A stretch of 64,000 nucleotides of DNA from JADJOY01 sp016713535 [NCBI: Deltaproteobacteria bacterium] (GTDB lineage Bacteria > JADJOY01), in NCBI GenBank assembly GCA_016713535.1, contig JADJOY010000039.1, forward strand, positions 1-64,000, given 5' to 3'. Positions 54,298-63,384 of this stretch are shown here, piece after piece. Numbering within the stretch: position 1 is the first letter of the stretch; each line of letters opens with the position of its first letter. The translations under genes and the position numbers were made by a program. The notes beneath the pieces are model-generated. The model was not told where the DNA came from. It did not search any database and saw nothing but the letters and a program-made list of their open reading frames with translations.

Positions 54298-55284
54298 ATG
54301 AAGATCGTGCACTGCAAGGAACATGGCCCGCCGCGCTCGCTGGTCGTCGAGTCGGTCGCCGATCCCACCTGCGACGCGTGGAGCGTGCGGGTCGCGGTGC
54401 GGGCGGCGGGCATCAACTTCCCGGACCTGCTCATCATCCAGGGCAAGTATCAGTTCCAGCCGCCGCTGCCCTTCGCACCGGGCGGCGAGGTCGCCGGGGT
54501 GGTGACCGAGGTGGGAAGCGAGGTGCAGTCGTTCCGGGTCGGCGACCGCGTGATCGCCATCCCGGGCTGGAACGGCTTCGCCGAGCAGGTGGTGGTGCCC
54601 GAGGCGGTGTGCCTGCCGATCCCGGCGGAGATGGACTTCGACACGGCGGCGTCCTTCGCCATGACGTACGGCACCAGCTACTACGCCCTCGTCCAGCGCG
54701 CCCACCTCCAGCGTGGCGAGACCTTGCTGGTGCTGGGCGCGAGCGGCGGGGTCGGCAGCGCCGCGGTCGACATCGGCCGAGCGCTCGGAGCACGCGTCAT
54801 CGCGGCCGGCTCGAACCCGGACAAGCTCGCGCTGGTGCGCACGCATTACGGCATCCACGACGTGCTGGTGACCGGGGACGGACGTCCACTCAAGGACTCG
54901 GTCGGCGCGCTCACCGGCGGCGAGGGCGCGGACGTGATCTACGATCCGGTGGGCGGCGAGCTGTTCGAGCAGGCGCTGCGCGCGGTCGCCTGGAACGGCC
55001 GGATCCTGGTGATCGGGTTCACCTCCGGCACCATCCCGAGCGCCAAGGCCAATCTCCTGCTGCTCAAGGGCTCGTCGGTGATCGGTGTCTTCTGGGGTGC
55101 CTTCACCCGCCGCGAGCCGGCGGTGAACGCCGCGAACTTCGCGCAGCTCTTCGCGTGGTACCGAGAGGGGCGCCTGGCCCCCTACATCTCGCACCGCTTC
55201 CCGCTCGAGGACGCGGCGGCGGCGCTCGAGACGCTGGAGCGCCGCGAGGTGGTCGGCAAGGCGGTGCTGCAGGTCGCGGGCTGA
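54298..55284 (+). CDS. Zinc-independent quinone oxidoreductase / MDR-family reductase
   Basis: This 328-aa protein has the GroES-like fold (AAGINFPDLLIIQGKYQF) and an NADPH-binding Rossmann motif LGASGGVGSAAVDIG. The zinc ligands of alcohol dehydrogenases are absent, as in quinone reductases and crotonyl-CoA-reductase relatives. It reduces quinones or enones with NADPH. Downstream partner of the pirin gene. Confidence 0.92.
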   Translation: MKIVHCKEHGPPRSLVVESVADPTCDAWSVRVAVRAAGINFPDLLIIQGKYQFQPPLPFAPGGEVAGVVTEVGSEVQSFRVGDRVIAIPGWNGFAEQVVVPEAVCLPIPAEMDFDTAASFAMTYGTSYYALVQRAHLQRGETLLVLGASGGVGSAAVDIGRALGARVIAAGSNPDKLALVRTHYGIHDVLVTGDGRPLKDSVGALTGGEGADVIYDPVGGELFEQALRAVAWNGRILVIGFTSGTIPSAKANLLLLKGSSVIGVFWGAFTRREPAVNAANFAQLFAWYREGRLAPYISHRFPLEDAAAALETLERREVVGKAVLQVAG

Positions 55285-55301
55285 CACCGGCCGCCGGCGA
55301 A

Positions 55302-55461
55302 CTCAGAGTCTGTGAATCTTTCCGTCTGGGTCGCTCACGGTAGCCGCGTGGGCGCGGCGACGGGGGATGGAACCCCCGTCGCTACGATGGTTTTCGTAGC
55401 GCGGGGGGCTCCGTCCCCCCGCGGCGCTTTGCTCGCGCTCGATTCCTTCACAAACTCTCAG
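55302..55461. repeat. Intergenic triple-hairpin repeat with imperfect terminal inverted repeats, copy 3
   Basis: Three hairpins follow each other: GCGACGGGGG/CCCCCGTCGC (55357-55382), GCTACGA/TCGTAGC (55381-55400) and GCGGGGGG/CCCCCCGC (55401-55422). The ends, CTCAGAGTCTGTGAA and TTCACAAACTCTCAG, are imperfect inverse copies. Read on the minus strand it shares ACGAAAACC and a GCGAGC-AAGCG lead with copy 1, so it is an inverted family member. It provides the TGA stop of the FHA-GAF gene. Confidence 0.6.
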
Positions 55462-56393
55462 CTCGCGAGACGAACCGCGCTTGGCTTGCGGCCGGCGGAG
55501 AAGGCCGGCGCGAGCGCGCGGGCCAGAACCTCGAGCACCTCGACGTCGTCCCTCACGAACAGGCTCGAGCTCTTGCTCGCCGCGTCCGCGTAGAGAACGC
55601 CGACGACCGCGCCCTCGTCGAGGACCGGCACCGCGAGGATCGACCCGTGAACCGCGGCGCCGAGGACCTGGTCGTCCGTTTCGGCGGCGCCCGCGGAGGT
55701 GACTCCCGACAGCACCGCGCGGCCGGAGATCCCCGCGGCGCGGATCACGTCTCGAGCCCAGCTCGCGTCCGAGCCCGAGGCGGGGAGCTCGTCGTTGGTC
55801 GCGCTCGCCTCCATCGCCGGTTCGCCCTCGGGAACGAGCCGGAAGGCCGCCACGCGGTCGGCGCCCACCAGGCCGAGGAGGCCGAGCAGGGCCTGCTTGT
55901 AGACGAGGCTCTTGTGACGCCCGGCCCGCACCGCCTCCTTGAGCGAGGCGGCGAGCTTGGCGGTGCGCATCGCGCGCCGATCCGCCTCGGCGTCCGCGTC
56001 GATGACGCCGTCGCCGCGATCGGACGCGGACGGCATCGTCACGGCTCGCGCCGCCGTCCTCGCGAGCTTGGCGCCGAGCACAGCATCGGGCGCTGAGCGA
56101 TCGTCCGCGACGACCTCCAGCACGGTCTTGCCCAGGCGGATGGTGTCCCCGGGGACCAGCTCCCGCTCCTCGGTCCCGAGCGGCTGGTCGCGCACGAACG
56201 TGCCGTTGTGGCTGCGCAGGTCGGTGATCGCGTAACCCGAGCCGGTCCAGCGGATCAGCGCGTGCCGGCGGGACACCTCGCCGTCCACGAGCTGAACCGG
56301 ATTCTGCGGCCCGCGCCCGATGGTGAGGACCCGCGTGCCGAGTCGGTACGTGGTACCGCACGCCTTTCCGTCTCGAATCACGAGGCTCAGCAT
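55458..56393 (-). CDS. FHA-GAF signalling protein
   Basis: This 311-aa protein has an N-terminal FHA domain (LTIGRGPQNPVQL, EVSRRHALIRW, DLRSHNGTFV), which binds phosphothreonine, and a C-terminal GAF-like domain (GRAVLSGVTSA, HGSILAVPVLDEGAVVGVLY). ATG 56393 overlaps the kinase stop by 7 nt, so the kinase just upstream is the likely partner that phosphorylates it or its ligands. Domain order FHA-GAF is frequent in myxobacterial kinase operons (general knowledge). Confidence 0.9.
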   Translation of the reverse strand: MLSLVIRDGKACGTTYRLGTRVLTIGRGPQNPVQLVDGEVSRRHALIRWTGSGYAITDLRSHNGTFVRDQPLGTEERELVPGDTIRLGKTVLEVVADDRSAPDAVLGAKLARTAARAVTMPSASDRGDGVIDADAEADRRAMRTAKLAASLKEAVRAGRHKSLVYKQALLGLLGLVGADRVAAFRLVPEGEPAMEASATNDELPASGSDASWARDVIRAAGISGRAVLSGVTSAGAAETDDQVLGAAVHGSILAVPVLDEGAVVGVLYADAASKSSSLFVRDDVEVLEVLARALAPAFSAGRKPSAVRLAS

Positions 56394-58402
56394 GAAGCGC
56401 TCTCTTTCAGGTCGGCGGTCGACGGCTCCTCGGGAAGGATCTGCGCCAGGTGCCACTTGCGCAGCAGGAGCTCGAGATCGCGCTTGTTGAGCTCGTCGCG
56501 GCACACGCCGCCCCACGCGGCGGCCACGAGGATGATCGCGAGGTTGGCGAAGAGCATGACGGTGATCGTCGGCACGCGCGGGAAGCTCACGATGTTGGGC
56601 AGGATGTGGATCGAGTCTGCCGAGAACGCGTAGCTCGGCGACAGCACGCCCGCGACCTCGAGCAGCGTGGGGGCGACGATGCCGATGCCGAGCCCGATCG
56701 CGACGAACGCCACGCGGCGCCGCTTCGACTCGGACATCGAGAACGAGAGCATGTTGACCGCGATCGCGGTCGGCACCAGCACCAGAGGCCCGAAGCCGCG
56801 GCTCGCCACCGCGAGGCTGAGCGACGTCAGGATCAGGAGACCGTACTGGCGGCGTGGCGTCACCACCTTCTCGCGTCCGCCCACGAACGCGTACGCACCC
56901 GCGAACAGGGTGACGGTCATGAAGAGTGCCAGGGTCCAGGGGTCGCGCAGGCCCATCCACACCAGCGCCGGCACGCAGAAGACCCAGCTCAGGTAACAGT
57001 AGGTGCCGAGCTGGAACCCGCGCTTCACCAGCTCGTTCGCCCCTTTGTCGAACTCCGCCTTGACCTGCGCCGGGACGTGGCGTGGGCGCTCGGAGAGCAG
57101 CCGCACCATCACCCGCAGCGCGCGTGGATCGTCCGGGGCGAGCGCCATGGCTCGACCGATCTCCTTCATCGCGGCCGCGCGGTCCGCGAGCGCCGAGTCG
57201 TCGTCGATCGTCAGCGCGCGCTCGACGAGTGCATCCGCGGCGGAGACGTGCTCGGCGGCGAGCTGGGCACGGAGCTCGAGATCCCGTTCGCCGTCGAGGT
57301 AGCGCTGGATGGCCTGGTAGAGCTCGTGCGCGGTGCCGAAGCGATCCTCGGGCTCGTAGGCGAGCGCCTTGGCGCAGATGGCGTCGAGCTCGGGCGGCAC
57401 CTCTCGGTCGGCGGCGCGGTGCGACGGGCGTGGGTCGGGGGCGTCGATCGTGGCGGCGGCGCGCCTCGATGGCGTGTCGCCGCGAACGTAGCTCTGACCG
57501 GCCAGCACCTCGTAGAGCACTGCGCCCAGGCTCCAGATGTCCGAGCGGGCGCCGACCCGGGCCACGGCACCCGAGATCTGCTCGGGGGCGGCGTACCCGG
57601 GCGTGCCGATCTGCTGCGAAGAGCGGCGTGTCGACGGATCGCTCGAATCCAGCCCGCCTCCACCGCTGGTCGCTCGCTCGAGCGTGGCGGCCCCGCCGAT
57701 CGTGAAGCCGCCGAACCAGGTGTCGACCGCGATGCCCCAGTCGAGGACGTATACCTCGCCGAAGTCGCCGAGCATCAGGTTGCCGGGCTTGAGATCGCGA
57801 TGAACGACCCCGAGCACGTGGGCGTAGTCGATGGCGAGCGTCGCGCGCGCCACCGCCTCGATGAGGCGACGCCGCGGGTAGACCCGTGACGCGGCCTCGT
57901 CGCCGCCGGCGACGCGCTCGAGGATCTCGTGGAGCGTGACGCCGCGCACCTTCTTCATGGTGAAGAAGGTGCGTCCGTCGGGCATCCGCCCGATGTCGTA
58001 CACCGGCACGATGGACGGATGCTCGAGGCGAGCCTGGAGCTTGAACTCGTGCTCGAACTGGCGGCGTGAGGCGTCGGAGGCGAGATCCTCTCGGAGCGTC
58101 TTGAGGGCAACCTCGCGACCGAGCAGCTCGTCGCGGACCGAGTGGACCTCCCCCATGCCTCCGACGCCGAGCACCTCCCGCTCCTGGTAGCGGTGGGTGT
58201 CGGCGGGACGTGCGGGCGACGCCGCGACCGCCGGCGATGCGCCGCGGTGCGGGGTGAAGCGGGTCGCAGATGGCTGAGTCGGCTCGGCAGGCTCGGGCAC
58301 GATTCGTTTCCCCGGGATGGCGCGGACCGATGCAAGCAAAGTGCCCCTCGAGCGGCGCGGTAACCAACCGACATCATGGAAGAATTCAGGGATGACTTGC
58401 AC
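56387..58402 (-). CDS. Ser/Thr protein kinase with C-terminal membrane domain
   Basis: This 671-aa protein has a proline/alanine-rich N-terminus and a kinase domain at about 70-370: P-loop LGVGGMGEVH, lysine ALKTL, catalytic HRDLKPGNLML and the unusual DWGIAV in place of DFG. After the kinase domain, a helical linker and six to seven hydrophobic segments (about 455-640) anchor it in the membrane. The start is uncertain: ATG 58402 or a later GTG near 58324. It pairs with the FHA-GAF gene. Confidence 0.88.
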   Translation of the reverse strand: MQVIPEFFHDVGWLPRRSRGTLLASVRAIPGKRIVPEPAEPTQPSATRFTPHRGASPAVAASPARPADTHRYQEREVLGVGGMGEVHSVRDELLGREVALKTLREDLASDASRRQFEHEFKLQARLEHPSIVPVYDIGRMPDGRTFFTMKKVRGVTLHEILERVAGGDEAASRVYPRRRLIEAVARATLAIDYAHVLGVVHRDLKPGNLMLGDFGEVYVLDWGIAVDTWFGGFTIGGAATLERATSGGGGLDSSDPSTRRSSQQIGTPGYAAPEQISGAVARVGARSDIWSLGAVLYEVLAGQSYVRGDTPSRRAAATIDAPDPRPSHRAADREVPPELDAICAKALAYEPEDRFGTAHELYQAIQRYLDGERDLELRAQLAAEHVSAADALVERALTIDDDSALADRAAAMKEIGRAMALAPDDPRALRVMVRLLSERPRHVPAQVKAEFDKGANELVKRGFQLGTYCYLSWVFCVPALVWMGLRDPWTLALFMTVTLFAGAYAFVGGREKVVTPRRQYGLLILTSLSLAVASRGFGPLVLVPTAIAVNMLSFSMSESKRRRVAFVAIGLGIGIVAPTLLEVAGVLSPSYAFSADSIHILPNIVSFPRVPTITVMLFANLAIILVAAAWGGVCRDELNKRDLELLLRKWHLAQILPEEPSTADLKESASC

Positions 58403-58519
58403 CCGAGGCGTCAGGAATCCCGATCACCGTCGCGCAACTGACCCGCCGAGGTGGCGCTCGTGCAGCGCGGCGTGCGGTTTCCGCAGCCCCGGGCCGTGCG
58501 GATCGGCACGCCCCCGGCC

Positions 58520-59317
58520 TCAGGCCTGGAGGCGCTCGGAAAGAAACGACAGCACACGGTCCAGAGCGGCCCGAGTGGGGTGGCCCTCGCGGTCGAGCAG
58601 ATCCTTGGTGAGCACCGAATGCGCGATCCGTGGGATCCGGTGGCCGTTGCCGGGTCCGGAGTCGATCTCGATCGCTTCGAAGCCGCCGTCGAGCTCTCGT
58701 CGGAGCGTGTCGAACCGCGCCCTGGGGCACATGAAGTCGTGGGTGAACCGCAGCCCCAGCACGACGAGCTGCTCGTCGCGGACCCGCTCCCTGAGCCGCG
58801 CGAGGTTCGAATCACTGAGGTGCAACGCCCGCTCGTGCGAGGGCGAGACCCCGACGGGAAGCGAGGGCTGGCTCAGGACCGGTGCCAGGACCCACGAATC
58901 GGCCGCCAGCGTGAGGGCGAAGTTCCCCGTGAGACACATCCCGATCCCGCCCACACCGCGCCCGCCACAGCGTTGGTGGACCTCGCGTCCGAGCGCACGC
59001 AGCCACTCGGTCACGGGGGACGCCCCTCGCCTCGAGAGCAAGCTGAACTCGCGGCTGACGCACGCGAACGCGAGCGCGCGAGCCATATCGCGGACCCCGT
59101 ACTCGACCCCGGGCTCGTTGAAGAGGCTCGGCAGCACCGCCGTGAAACCGTGGTTGGCGACGCGCCGACCGAAGTCGGCGACCTCGCGGGTGATGCCCGG
59201 CACCTCGTGGACGATCAGTACGCCAGGCCCCTGCCCCAGCCAGTACACGGGGCGGGAGGCACCGAGCGCCGTGAACGAGCGCTCCTCGAAACCGTCGATG
59301 CAGTCATCCATCGGCAC
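58520..59317 (-). CDS. Dienelactone-hydrolase-family alpha/beta hydrolase
   Basis: This 265-aa protein has the DLH pattern with a cysteine nucleophile in GIGMCLTGN (G-x-C-x-G), the opening GVLIVHEVPGITREVADFG and a histidine in GNGHRIPRIAHSVL. It should open lactones or cleave small esters. It diverges from the yceD-rpmF operon across 119 bp. Confidence 0.8.
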   Translation of the reverse strand: MPMDDCIDGFEERSFTALGASRPVYWLGQGPGVLIVHEVPGITREVADFGRRVANHGFTAVLPSLFNEPGVEYGVRDMARALAFACVSREFSLLSRRGASPVTEWLRALGREVHQRCGGRGVGGIGMCLTGNFALTLAADSWVLAPVLSQPSLPVGVSPSHERALHLSDSNLARLRERVRDEQLVVLGLRFTHDFMCPRARFDTLRRELDGGFEAIEIDSGPGNGHRIPRIAHSVLTKDLLDREGHPTRAALDRVLSFLSERLQA

Positions 59318-59436
59318 GACAGCTTACGGGACTCCATCACCCACGCCCATCCCGTGGCGTCCTTGACGCCGGCCTCGGCGGACAACTACGTTTCTGCGTT
59401 TTTTCGCCGGTCGCGAGGCTGGCCAGGTACGAGCCC

Positions 59437-59991
59437 ATGAAGGTCCGGATCGACGATCTCCCGTCCGAAGGGCGGACCTTCGAGGTGGAGGTCGAGGGGG
59501 CTGACCTCGACCAGGCGCTCGGTCCCGATCGCGACCCGGGGCTCGTGTGGAGTGGACCGGCGCAAGGCACGATCACCCTGAACAAGGCCGGCAGGTCGCT
59601 CAGGGTTCAGGGAGAAGCGGGGTTCCGGTTCACCGAGCCCTGCGCACGTTGCCTGACCGAGGTGAACCAGTCGGAGCGGGCGGTCTTCGATCTGACCAAG
59701 CTGCTCGGCCCCGAGCCCGACCATCCCCGCACCCACGAGGTGCGCGACGACGAAGTCGACGAGGACTACCTCACCGAGCCGGAGATCGATCTGACGCAAG
59801 TCGTGCTCGAACAGGTGGCCCTGGAGCTGCCGCAGCGAGTACTGTGCACCGAGAGCTGCAAGGGGCTGTGCCCTCAGTGCGGCACCAACCTGAACAACGA
59901 GAGCTGTCGTTGCGCGCAGCAGGTGCTCGATCCGCGCTTCGCGATGCTCGCCAAGCTGCGCAAGGACGACGGCACCCCCACCGACCGCTGA
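59437..59991 (+). CDS. YceD/DUF177 family protein, rRNA-maturation-related
   Basis: This 184-aa protein has the DUF177 layout with cysteine pairs in EPCARCLTEV and, later, CKGLCPQCGTNLNNESCRC. It lies immediately before rpmF, the standard location in bacteria, where the product affects 23S rRNA processing. Intact. Confidence 0.9.
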   Translation: MKVRIDDLPSEGRTFEVEVEGADLDQALGPDRDPGLVWSGPAQGTITLNKAGRSLRVQGEAGFRFTEPCARCLTEVNQSERAVFDLTKLLGPEPDHPRTHEVRDDEVDEDYLTEPEIDLTQVVLEQVALELPQRVLCTESCKGLCPQCGTNLNNESCRCAQQVLDPRFAMLAKLRKDDGTPTDR

Positions 59992-60024
59992 CCGACCGAG
60001 CCCCGTAACCGAGGAGATCGCACC

Positions 60025-60210
60025 ATGGCCGTTCCCAAGAAAAAGACGTCGCGGATGAAGCGCGGCATGCGTCGCGCCCACAAGCGCGCCTCCGTGCCCA
60101 CCGTGGTGCACTGCTCGCGCTGCGGTGAGCCGCGCCAGCCCCACCACGCTTGCCCGAGCTGCGGCTTCTACCGGCAGGGCGTGGAAGTGCCGATCGCTCA
60201 GAAGGACTGA
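60025..60210 (+). CDS. rpmF: 50S ribosomal protein L32
   Basis: This 61-aa protein starts MAVPKKKTSRMKRGMRRAHK and has the zinc-binding cysteines in HCSRCGEP and CPSCGFY. It lies between yceD and plsX as in most bacteria. GAGGAG is upstream of the ATG. Confidence 0.98.
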   Translation: MAVPKKKTSRMKRGMRRAHKRASVPTVVHCSRCGEPRQPHHACPSCGFYRQGVEVPIAQKD

Positions 60211-60227
60211 CGCGGTATCGCCGCCGC

Positions 60228-62285
60228 ATGAAGATCGTCGTCGACGCCATGGGCGGCGACCACGCGCCAGGCGTGGTGGTCGACGGCGCGATTGCAGCGG
60301 TCCGCGACCTGGGCGTCGAGGTTCTCCTCACCGGGCCGGGTGAGATCGTTCAGCGCGAGCTCGCCGCACGTGGCGGCGAGAAGCTCATCGAGGTCCGGCA
60401 CGCGTCCGAGATCGTCGGGATGGACGAGCCCCCCGCGGCGGCGGTCCGGCGCAAGCGGGACTCGTCGATCCGTGTGGGCCTCGACCTGGTCGCGTCGGGC
60501 GCGGCCGACGCGTTCGTGAGCGCCGGCAACACCGGCGCGGTCATGGCCACCGCCACGTTGGTGCTCAAGCGCACTGCCGGCGTCGAGCGACCCGGCATCC
60601 TGACACTCTTCCCGACCATCACCGGACAGCCCGCGATCCTCATCGACGCGGGCGCCAACGTCGACTGCAAGGCGGTCCACCTCGCCCACTTCGGCGTGAT
60701 GGGCTCGGTCTACGCACAGGCCATCCTCGGCCGTGAATCCCCATCGGTCGGGGTGCTCTCCAACGGCGAGGAGGAGGGCAAAGGCAACGAGCTGACCCGC
60801 GAGGCGGATCAGCTCCTGCGTGGCACGTCGCTACGTTACGTCGGGTACGTCGAGGGGCGCGACCTGTTCAACGGCAAGGTCGACGTCGTGGTGTGTGATG
60901 GCTTCGTCGGCAACGTGGCGCTCAAGGCGAGTGAAGGCGTCGCCGACGCCATCCGCACGCTCCTCGAGCGCGGCTTCCGGGCCAACCTGCGCGGCAAGCT
61001 GGCCTACCTGCTCTCGAAGCCCGTGCTCCGGGACATGAAGAAGGCGTTCGACCATCACGAGTACGGCGGCGCGCCGCTGCTCGGGGTGCAAGGGGTGTGC
61101 ATCATCGCCCACGGCAGCGCCAATGCCCACGCGATCCGCAACGCCATCCGCCAGGCCGCCAGCCAGCGACGCGAGGACGTGAGCATCCGCATCGAGCGCG
61201 CCCTCGGCGAGGCCCGGATCCTTCCCGAACTCACCAAGCGGCCCGGGGCGGACCGCGTGGTGTTCCTGAAGGAGCTGGCGAAGAAGATGCGCATCCCACG
61301 CCGCGCGCCAGCCACGCCGGAAGGCGGGCCCACCGCGCGCGCCGCGTTCGTCTTCCCGGGTCAGGGCTGTGAGTTCGTGGGCATGGGTAGCGAGCTCGCG
61401 AATCGGTACCCGATCGTCCGCGACACGCTGCGCGAGGCGAGTGAGGCCGCCGGGGTGGACCTCGCGACGATGGCTGCCCAGGGTCCGATCGAACGCCTCC
61501 GGCTCGCCGAGCACGCTCAGCCGGCCGTGGTCGCCGTCTCGGTGGGAGTCGCACGGCTGGTGCAGACCGAGCTCGGCGTCCGGCCCGCGATCGTCCTCGG
61601 CCACAGCGTCGGCGAGTACGCGGCGCTGGTCGCGTCGGGCGCGCTGGGATTCTCCGAGGCGATCCGCCTCGTCCGCGAGCGCGGCCGCCTCATGCACGAG
61701 GCGAGTCCACCCGGGCGCGGCTCGATGGCGGCGATCACCGGGCTCTCACTCGCCCAGGTCACCAAGATCTGCCACGAGGCCGCGCAGGGCGCGGTCCTCG
61801 ACGTCGCCGACGAGCAGGGCCACGAGCACTTCGTGGTGTCGGGCGAAGCCCGCGCCGTCGACCGGGCGGTCGAGGCCGCCAACGGCGCCGGTGCGAGGCG
61901 CGCCGTGCTCCTGCCCGTCACCGGCCCGTTCCACTCCAGCCTCATGGCGCCCGCCTCGGAACGGTTCGCGCCGACGCTCGCGGCAGTGGCGATCCGAGAG
62001 CCGGAGGTGACGTTCGTCTCCAGCATCACCGGAACCCGGCTCGCTTCCGCCGAGGACATCCGCGCGGCGCTCGAGGTCCAGTTCTCGGGGCCGGTGCGGT
62101 GGTTCGCCGCCGCGCGGCACCTCGCCGAGAGCGCCCCCGAGCTGGTCGTACAGGCCGGTCCGGGGTCGTTCTTGACAGGCACCCTGCGCCGCATCGAACC
62201 TCGGCTGCGCACGTTCGTGGTCGACGACCTGGACGGCGTGAGGCAGCTCCGCGAGGCCGCCCACCGATTGTTGACACCCCGATGA
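60228..62285 (+). CDS. plsX-fabD: PlsX-FabD fusion: phosphate acyltransferase and malonyl-CoA:ACP transacylase
   Basis: One 685-aa frame. Residues 1 to about 345 are PlsX ([54 protein letters not shown]), which makes acyl-phosphate from acyl-ACP. Residues about 371-685 are FabD ([20 protein letters not shown], the serine motif [10 protein letters not shown], histidine in [13 protein letters not shown]), which loads malonate onto ACP. The linker ([20 protein letters not shown]) has an in-frame ATG at 61287 that could also start a separate FabD. fabH and fabG, often between or after these genes, are missing. No stop or frame change separates them. ATG 60228 is the start. Confidence 0.88.
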   Translation: MKIVVDAMGGDHAPGVVVDGAIAAVRDLGVEVLLTGPGEIVQRELAARGGEKLIEVRHASEIVGMDEPPAAAVRRKRDSSIRVGLDLVASGAADAFVSAGNTGAVMATATLVLKRTAGVERPGILTLFPTITGQPAILIDAGANVDCKAVHLAHFGVMGSVYAQAILGRESPSVGVLSNGEEEGKGNELTREADQLLRGTSLRYVGYVEGRDLFNGKVDVVVCDGFVGNVALKASEGVADAIRTLLERGFRANLRGKLAYLLSKPVLRDMKKAFDHHEYGGAPLLGVQGVCIIAHGSANAHAIRNAIRQAASQRREDVSIRIERALGEARILPELTKRPGADRVVFLKELAKKMRIPRRAPATPEGGPTARAAFVFPGQGCEFVGMGSELANRYPIVRDTLREASEAAGVDLATMAAQGPIERLRLAEHAQPAVVAVSVGVARLVQTELGVRPAIVLGHSVGEYAALVASGALGFSEAIRLVRERGRLMHEASPPGRGSMAAITGLSLAQVTKICHEAAQGAVLDVADEQGHEHFVVSGEARAVDRAVEAANGAGARRAVLLPVTGPFHSSLMAPASERFAPTLAAVAIREPEVTFVSSITGTRLASAEDIRAALEVQFSGPVRWFAAARHLAESAPELVVQAGPGSFLTGTLRRIEPRLRTFVVDDLDGVRQLREAAHRLLTPR

Positions 62286-62298
62286 GAATCGGTATGCT
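62271..62298 (+). promoter_or_regulatory. Promoter for acpP overlapping the fabD end
   Basis: TTGACA (62271-62276, a perfect -35) and TATGCT (62293-62298) are 16 bp apart. The -35 lies in the last codons of plsX-fabD. It would start a transcript about 160 nt upstream of acpP, giving the abundant carrier protein its own supply. Confidence 0.5.
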
Positions 62299-62463
62299 TG
62301 CCCGAAGTCGCCCGCTGGACGCGCGATCCACCCGATCTGTAACGCGTTTTTTGCCCGTAAAAGCGACAATTTCGCGAGCCTCGGCGTGCCCCTTCGCGGG
62401 TCCGGACCGATCCCGGTTCGCATCACGTTCGATAGACAACTGGGACACAAGGGAGAGGTGCAG

Positions 62464-62703
62464 ATGACTCCAGACGAGATCATGGCGAAGGTCAAAGAGA
62501 TCATCGTCGAGCAGCTCGGCGTGAACGAGGACGAAGTCGTCCCCGAGGCGTCGTTGCTCGAGGATCTGGGCGCGGACAGCCTCGACATCGTCGAGCTGGT
62601 GATGGCCTTCGAGGAAGAGTTCGACATGGAGATCTCGGACGAAGAGGCCGAGAAGATCCACACCGTCGGCGAGGCGGTGAAGTACATCCAGGATCACCTC
62701 TGA
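62464..62703 (+). CDS. acpP: Acyl carrier protein
   Basis: This 79-aa acidic protein has the phosphopantetheine serine in [19 protein letters not shown]. It is the carrier of growing acyl chains and the substrate of both PlsX and FabD encoded just upstream. GGGAGAGG lies before ATG 62464. Confidence 0.97.
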   Translation: MTPDEIMAKVKEIIVEQLGVNEDEVVPEASLLEDLGADSLDIVELVMAFEEEFDMEISDEEAEKIHTVGEAVKYIQDHL

Positions 62704-62787
62704 GAGCAGTCTGCGCTTCGAACCATCTGCTCGCCCCGAGCGGTTTCGCGACCGGCGAGCACACCGAGCGGACCCCACGTCGAGACG

Positions 62788-62814
62788 CCCCTCCCCGCGG
62801 AGGGGTTTCGTGTT
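62788..62814 (+). terminator. Intrinsic terminator after acpP
   Basis: CCCCTCC (62788-62794) and GGAGGGG (62799-62805) form a 7-bp stem with loop CCGC, followed by TTTCGTGTT. It separates acpP from rpiB. Confidence 0.7.
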
Positions 62815-62912
62815 TGGAGTGACGTGAGCGGGAGCGCTGTGCTATCCAGTGCGCTGCGCCCGTCCCCCGAAAACCGCCCGATTTCGTAGCGTTCCCCTCT
62901 CACGGAGGTCAC

Positions 62913-63365
62913 GTGATCCTCGCCCTCGCCAGCGACCACGCCGGGTTCGAGCTCAAGGAAGACCTGAAGCGCTTCCTGGCGGACCTCAAGATCGAGGTCA
63001 AGGACTTCGGTCCACGCGACGACGCGTCGGTCGACTACCCCGACTTCGGCTCGCAGGTCGCGCTGGCCGTGGCCGCGGGGATCGCGCAGGGTGGCGTGCT
63101 GGTGGACGGCTCGGGCATCGGCATGTCGATCGTCGCCAACAAGTACCCGAAGGTACGCGCGGCGCTGGTGTCGAGCGTCTACGCGGCACGAATGGCGAAG
63201 CGCCACATGGGCGCGAACGTGCTCTGCCTCTCCGGCTGGTTCACCGGCAAGGGCGAAGCGCGTGAGATGGTTCGCACCTGGGTGGAGACCGAGTTCGAAG
63301 GCGGGCGCCACCAGCGGCGCCTCGACAAGATCCGCGAGATCGAAGATCGCGTGAAGACCGAGTGA
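62913..63365 (+). CDS. rpiB: RpiB, ribose 5-phosphate isomerase B
   Basis: This 150-aa protein has the RpiB pattern [31 protein letters not shown] and [17 protein letters not shown]. The loop that in E. coli carries the catalytic cysteine (CGTG) reads VDGSGIG here, so the cysteine is an aspartate. The family interconverts ribose and ribulose 5-phosphate. GTG 62913 follows GGAGGT at the right distance. glyA starts 19 nt after its stop. Confidence 0.9.
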   Translation: MILALASDHAGFELKEDLKRFLADLKIEVKDFGPRDDASVDYPDFGSQVALAVAAGIAQGGVLVDGSGIGMSIVANKYPKVRAALVSSVYAARMAKRHMGANVLCLSGWFTGKGEAREMVRTWVETEFEGGRHQRRLDKIREIEDRVKTE

Positions 63366-63384
63366 GCCGAAAGAGACGAGATCC

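Noticed and set aside
60150-60227. Upstream extension of the plsX frame
   Set aside because: It overlaps the zinc-finger end of rpmF and lacks similarity; [11 protein letters not shown] at 60228 is the family start.
62264-62292. CCGATT ... AATCGG as a hairpin in the acpP leader
   Set aside because: Arms are 6 bp with a 17-nt loop; the same bases fit the promoter better, and the match is expected by chance.
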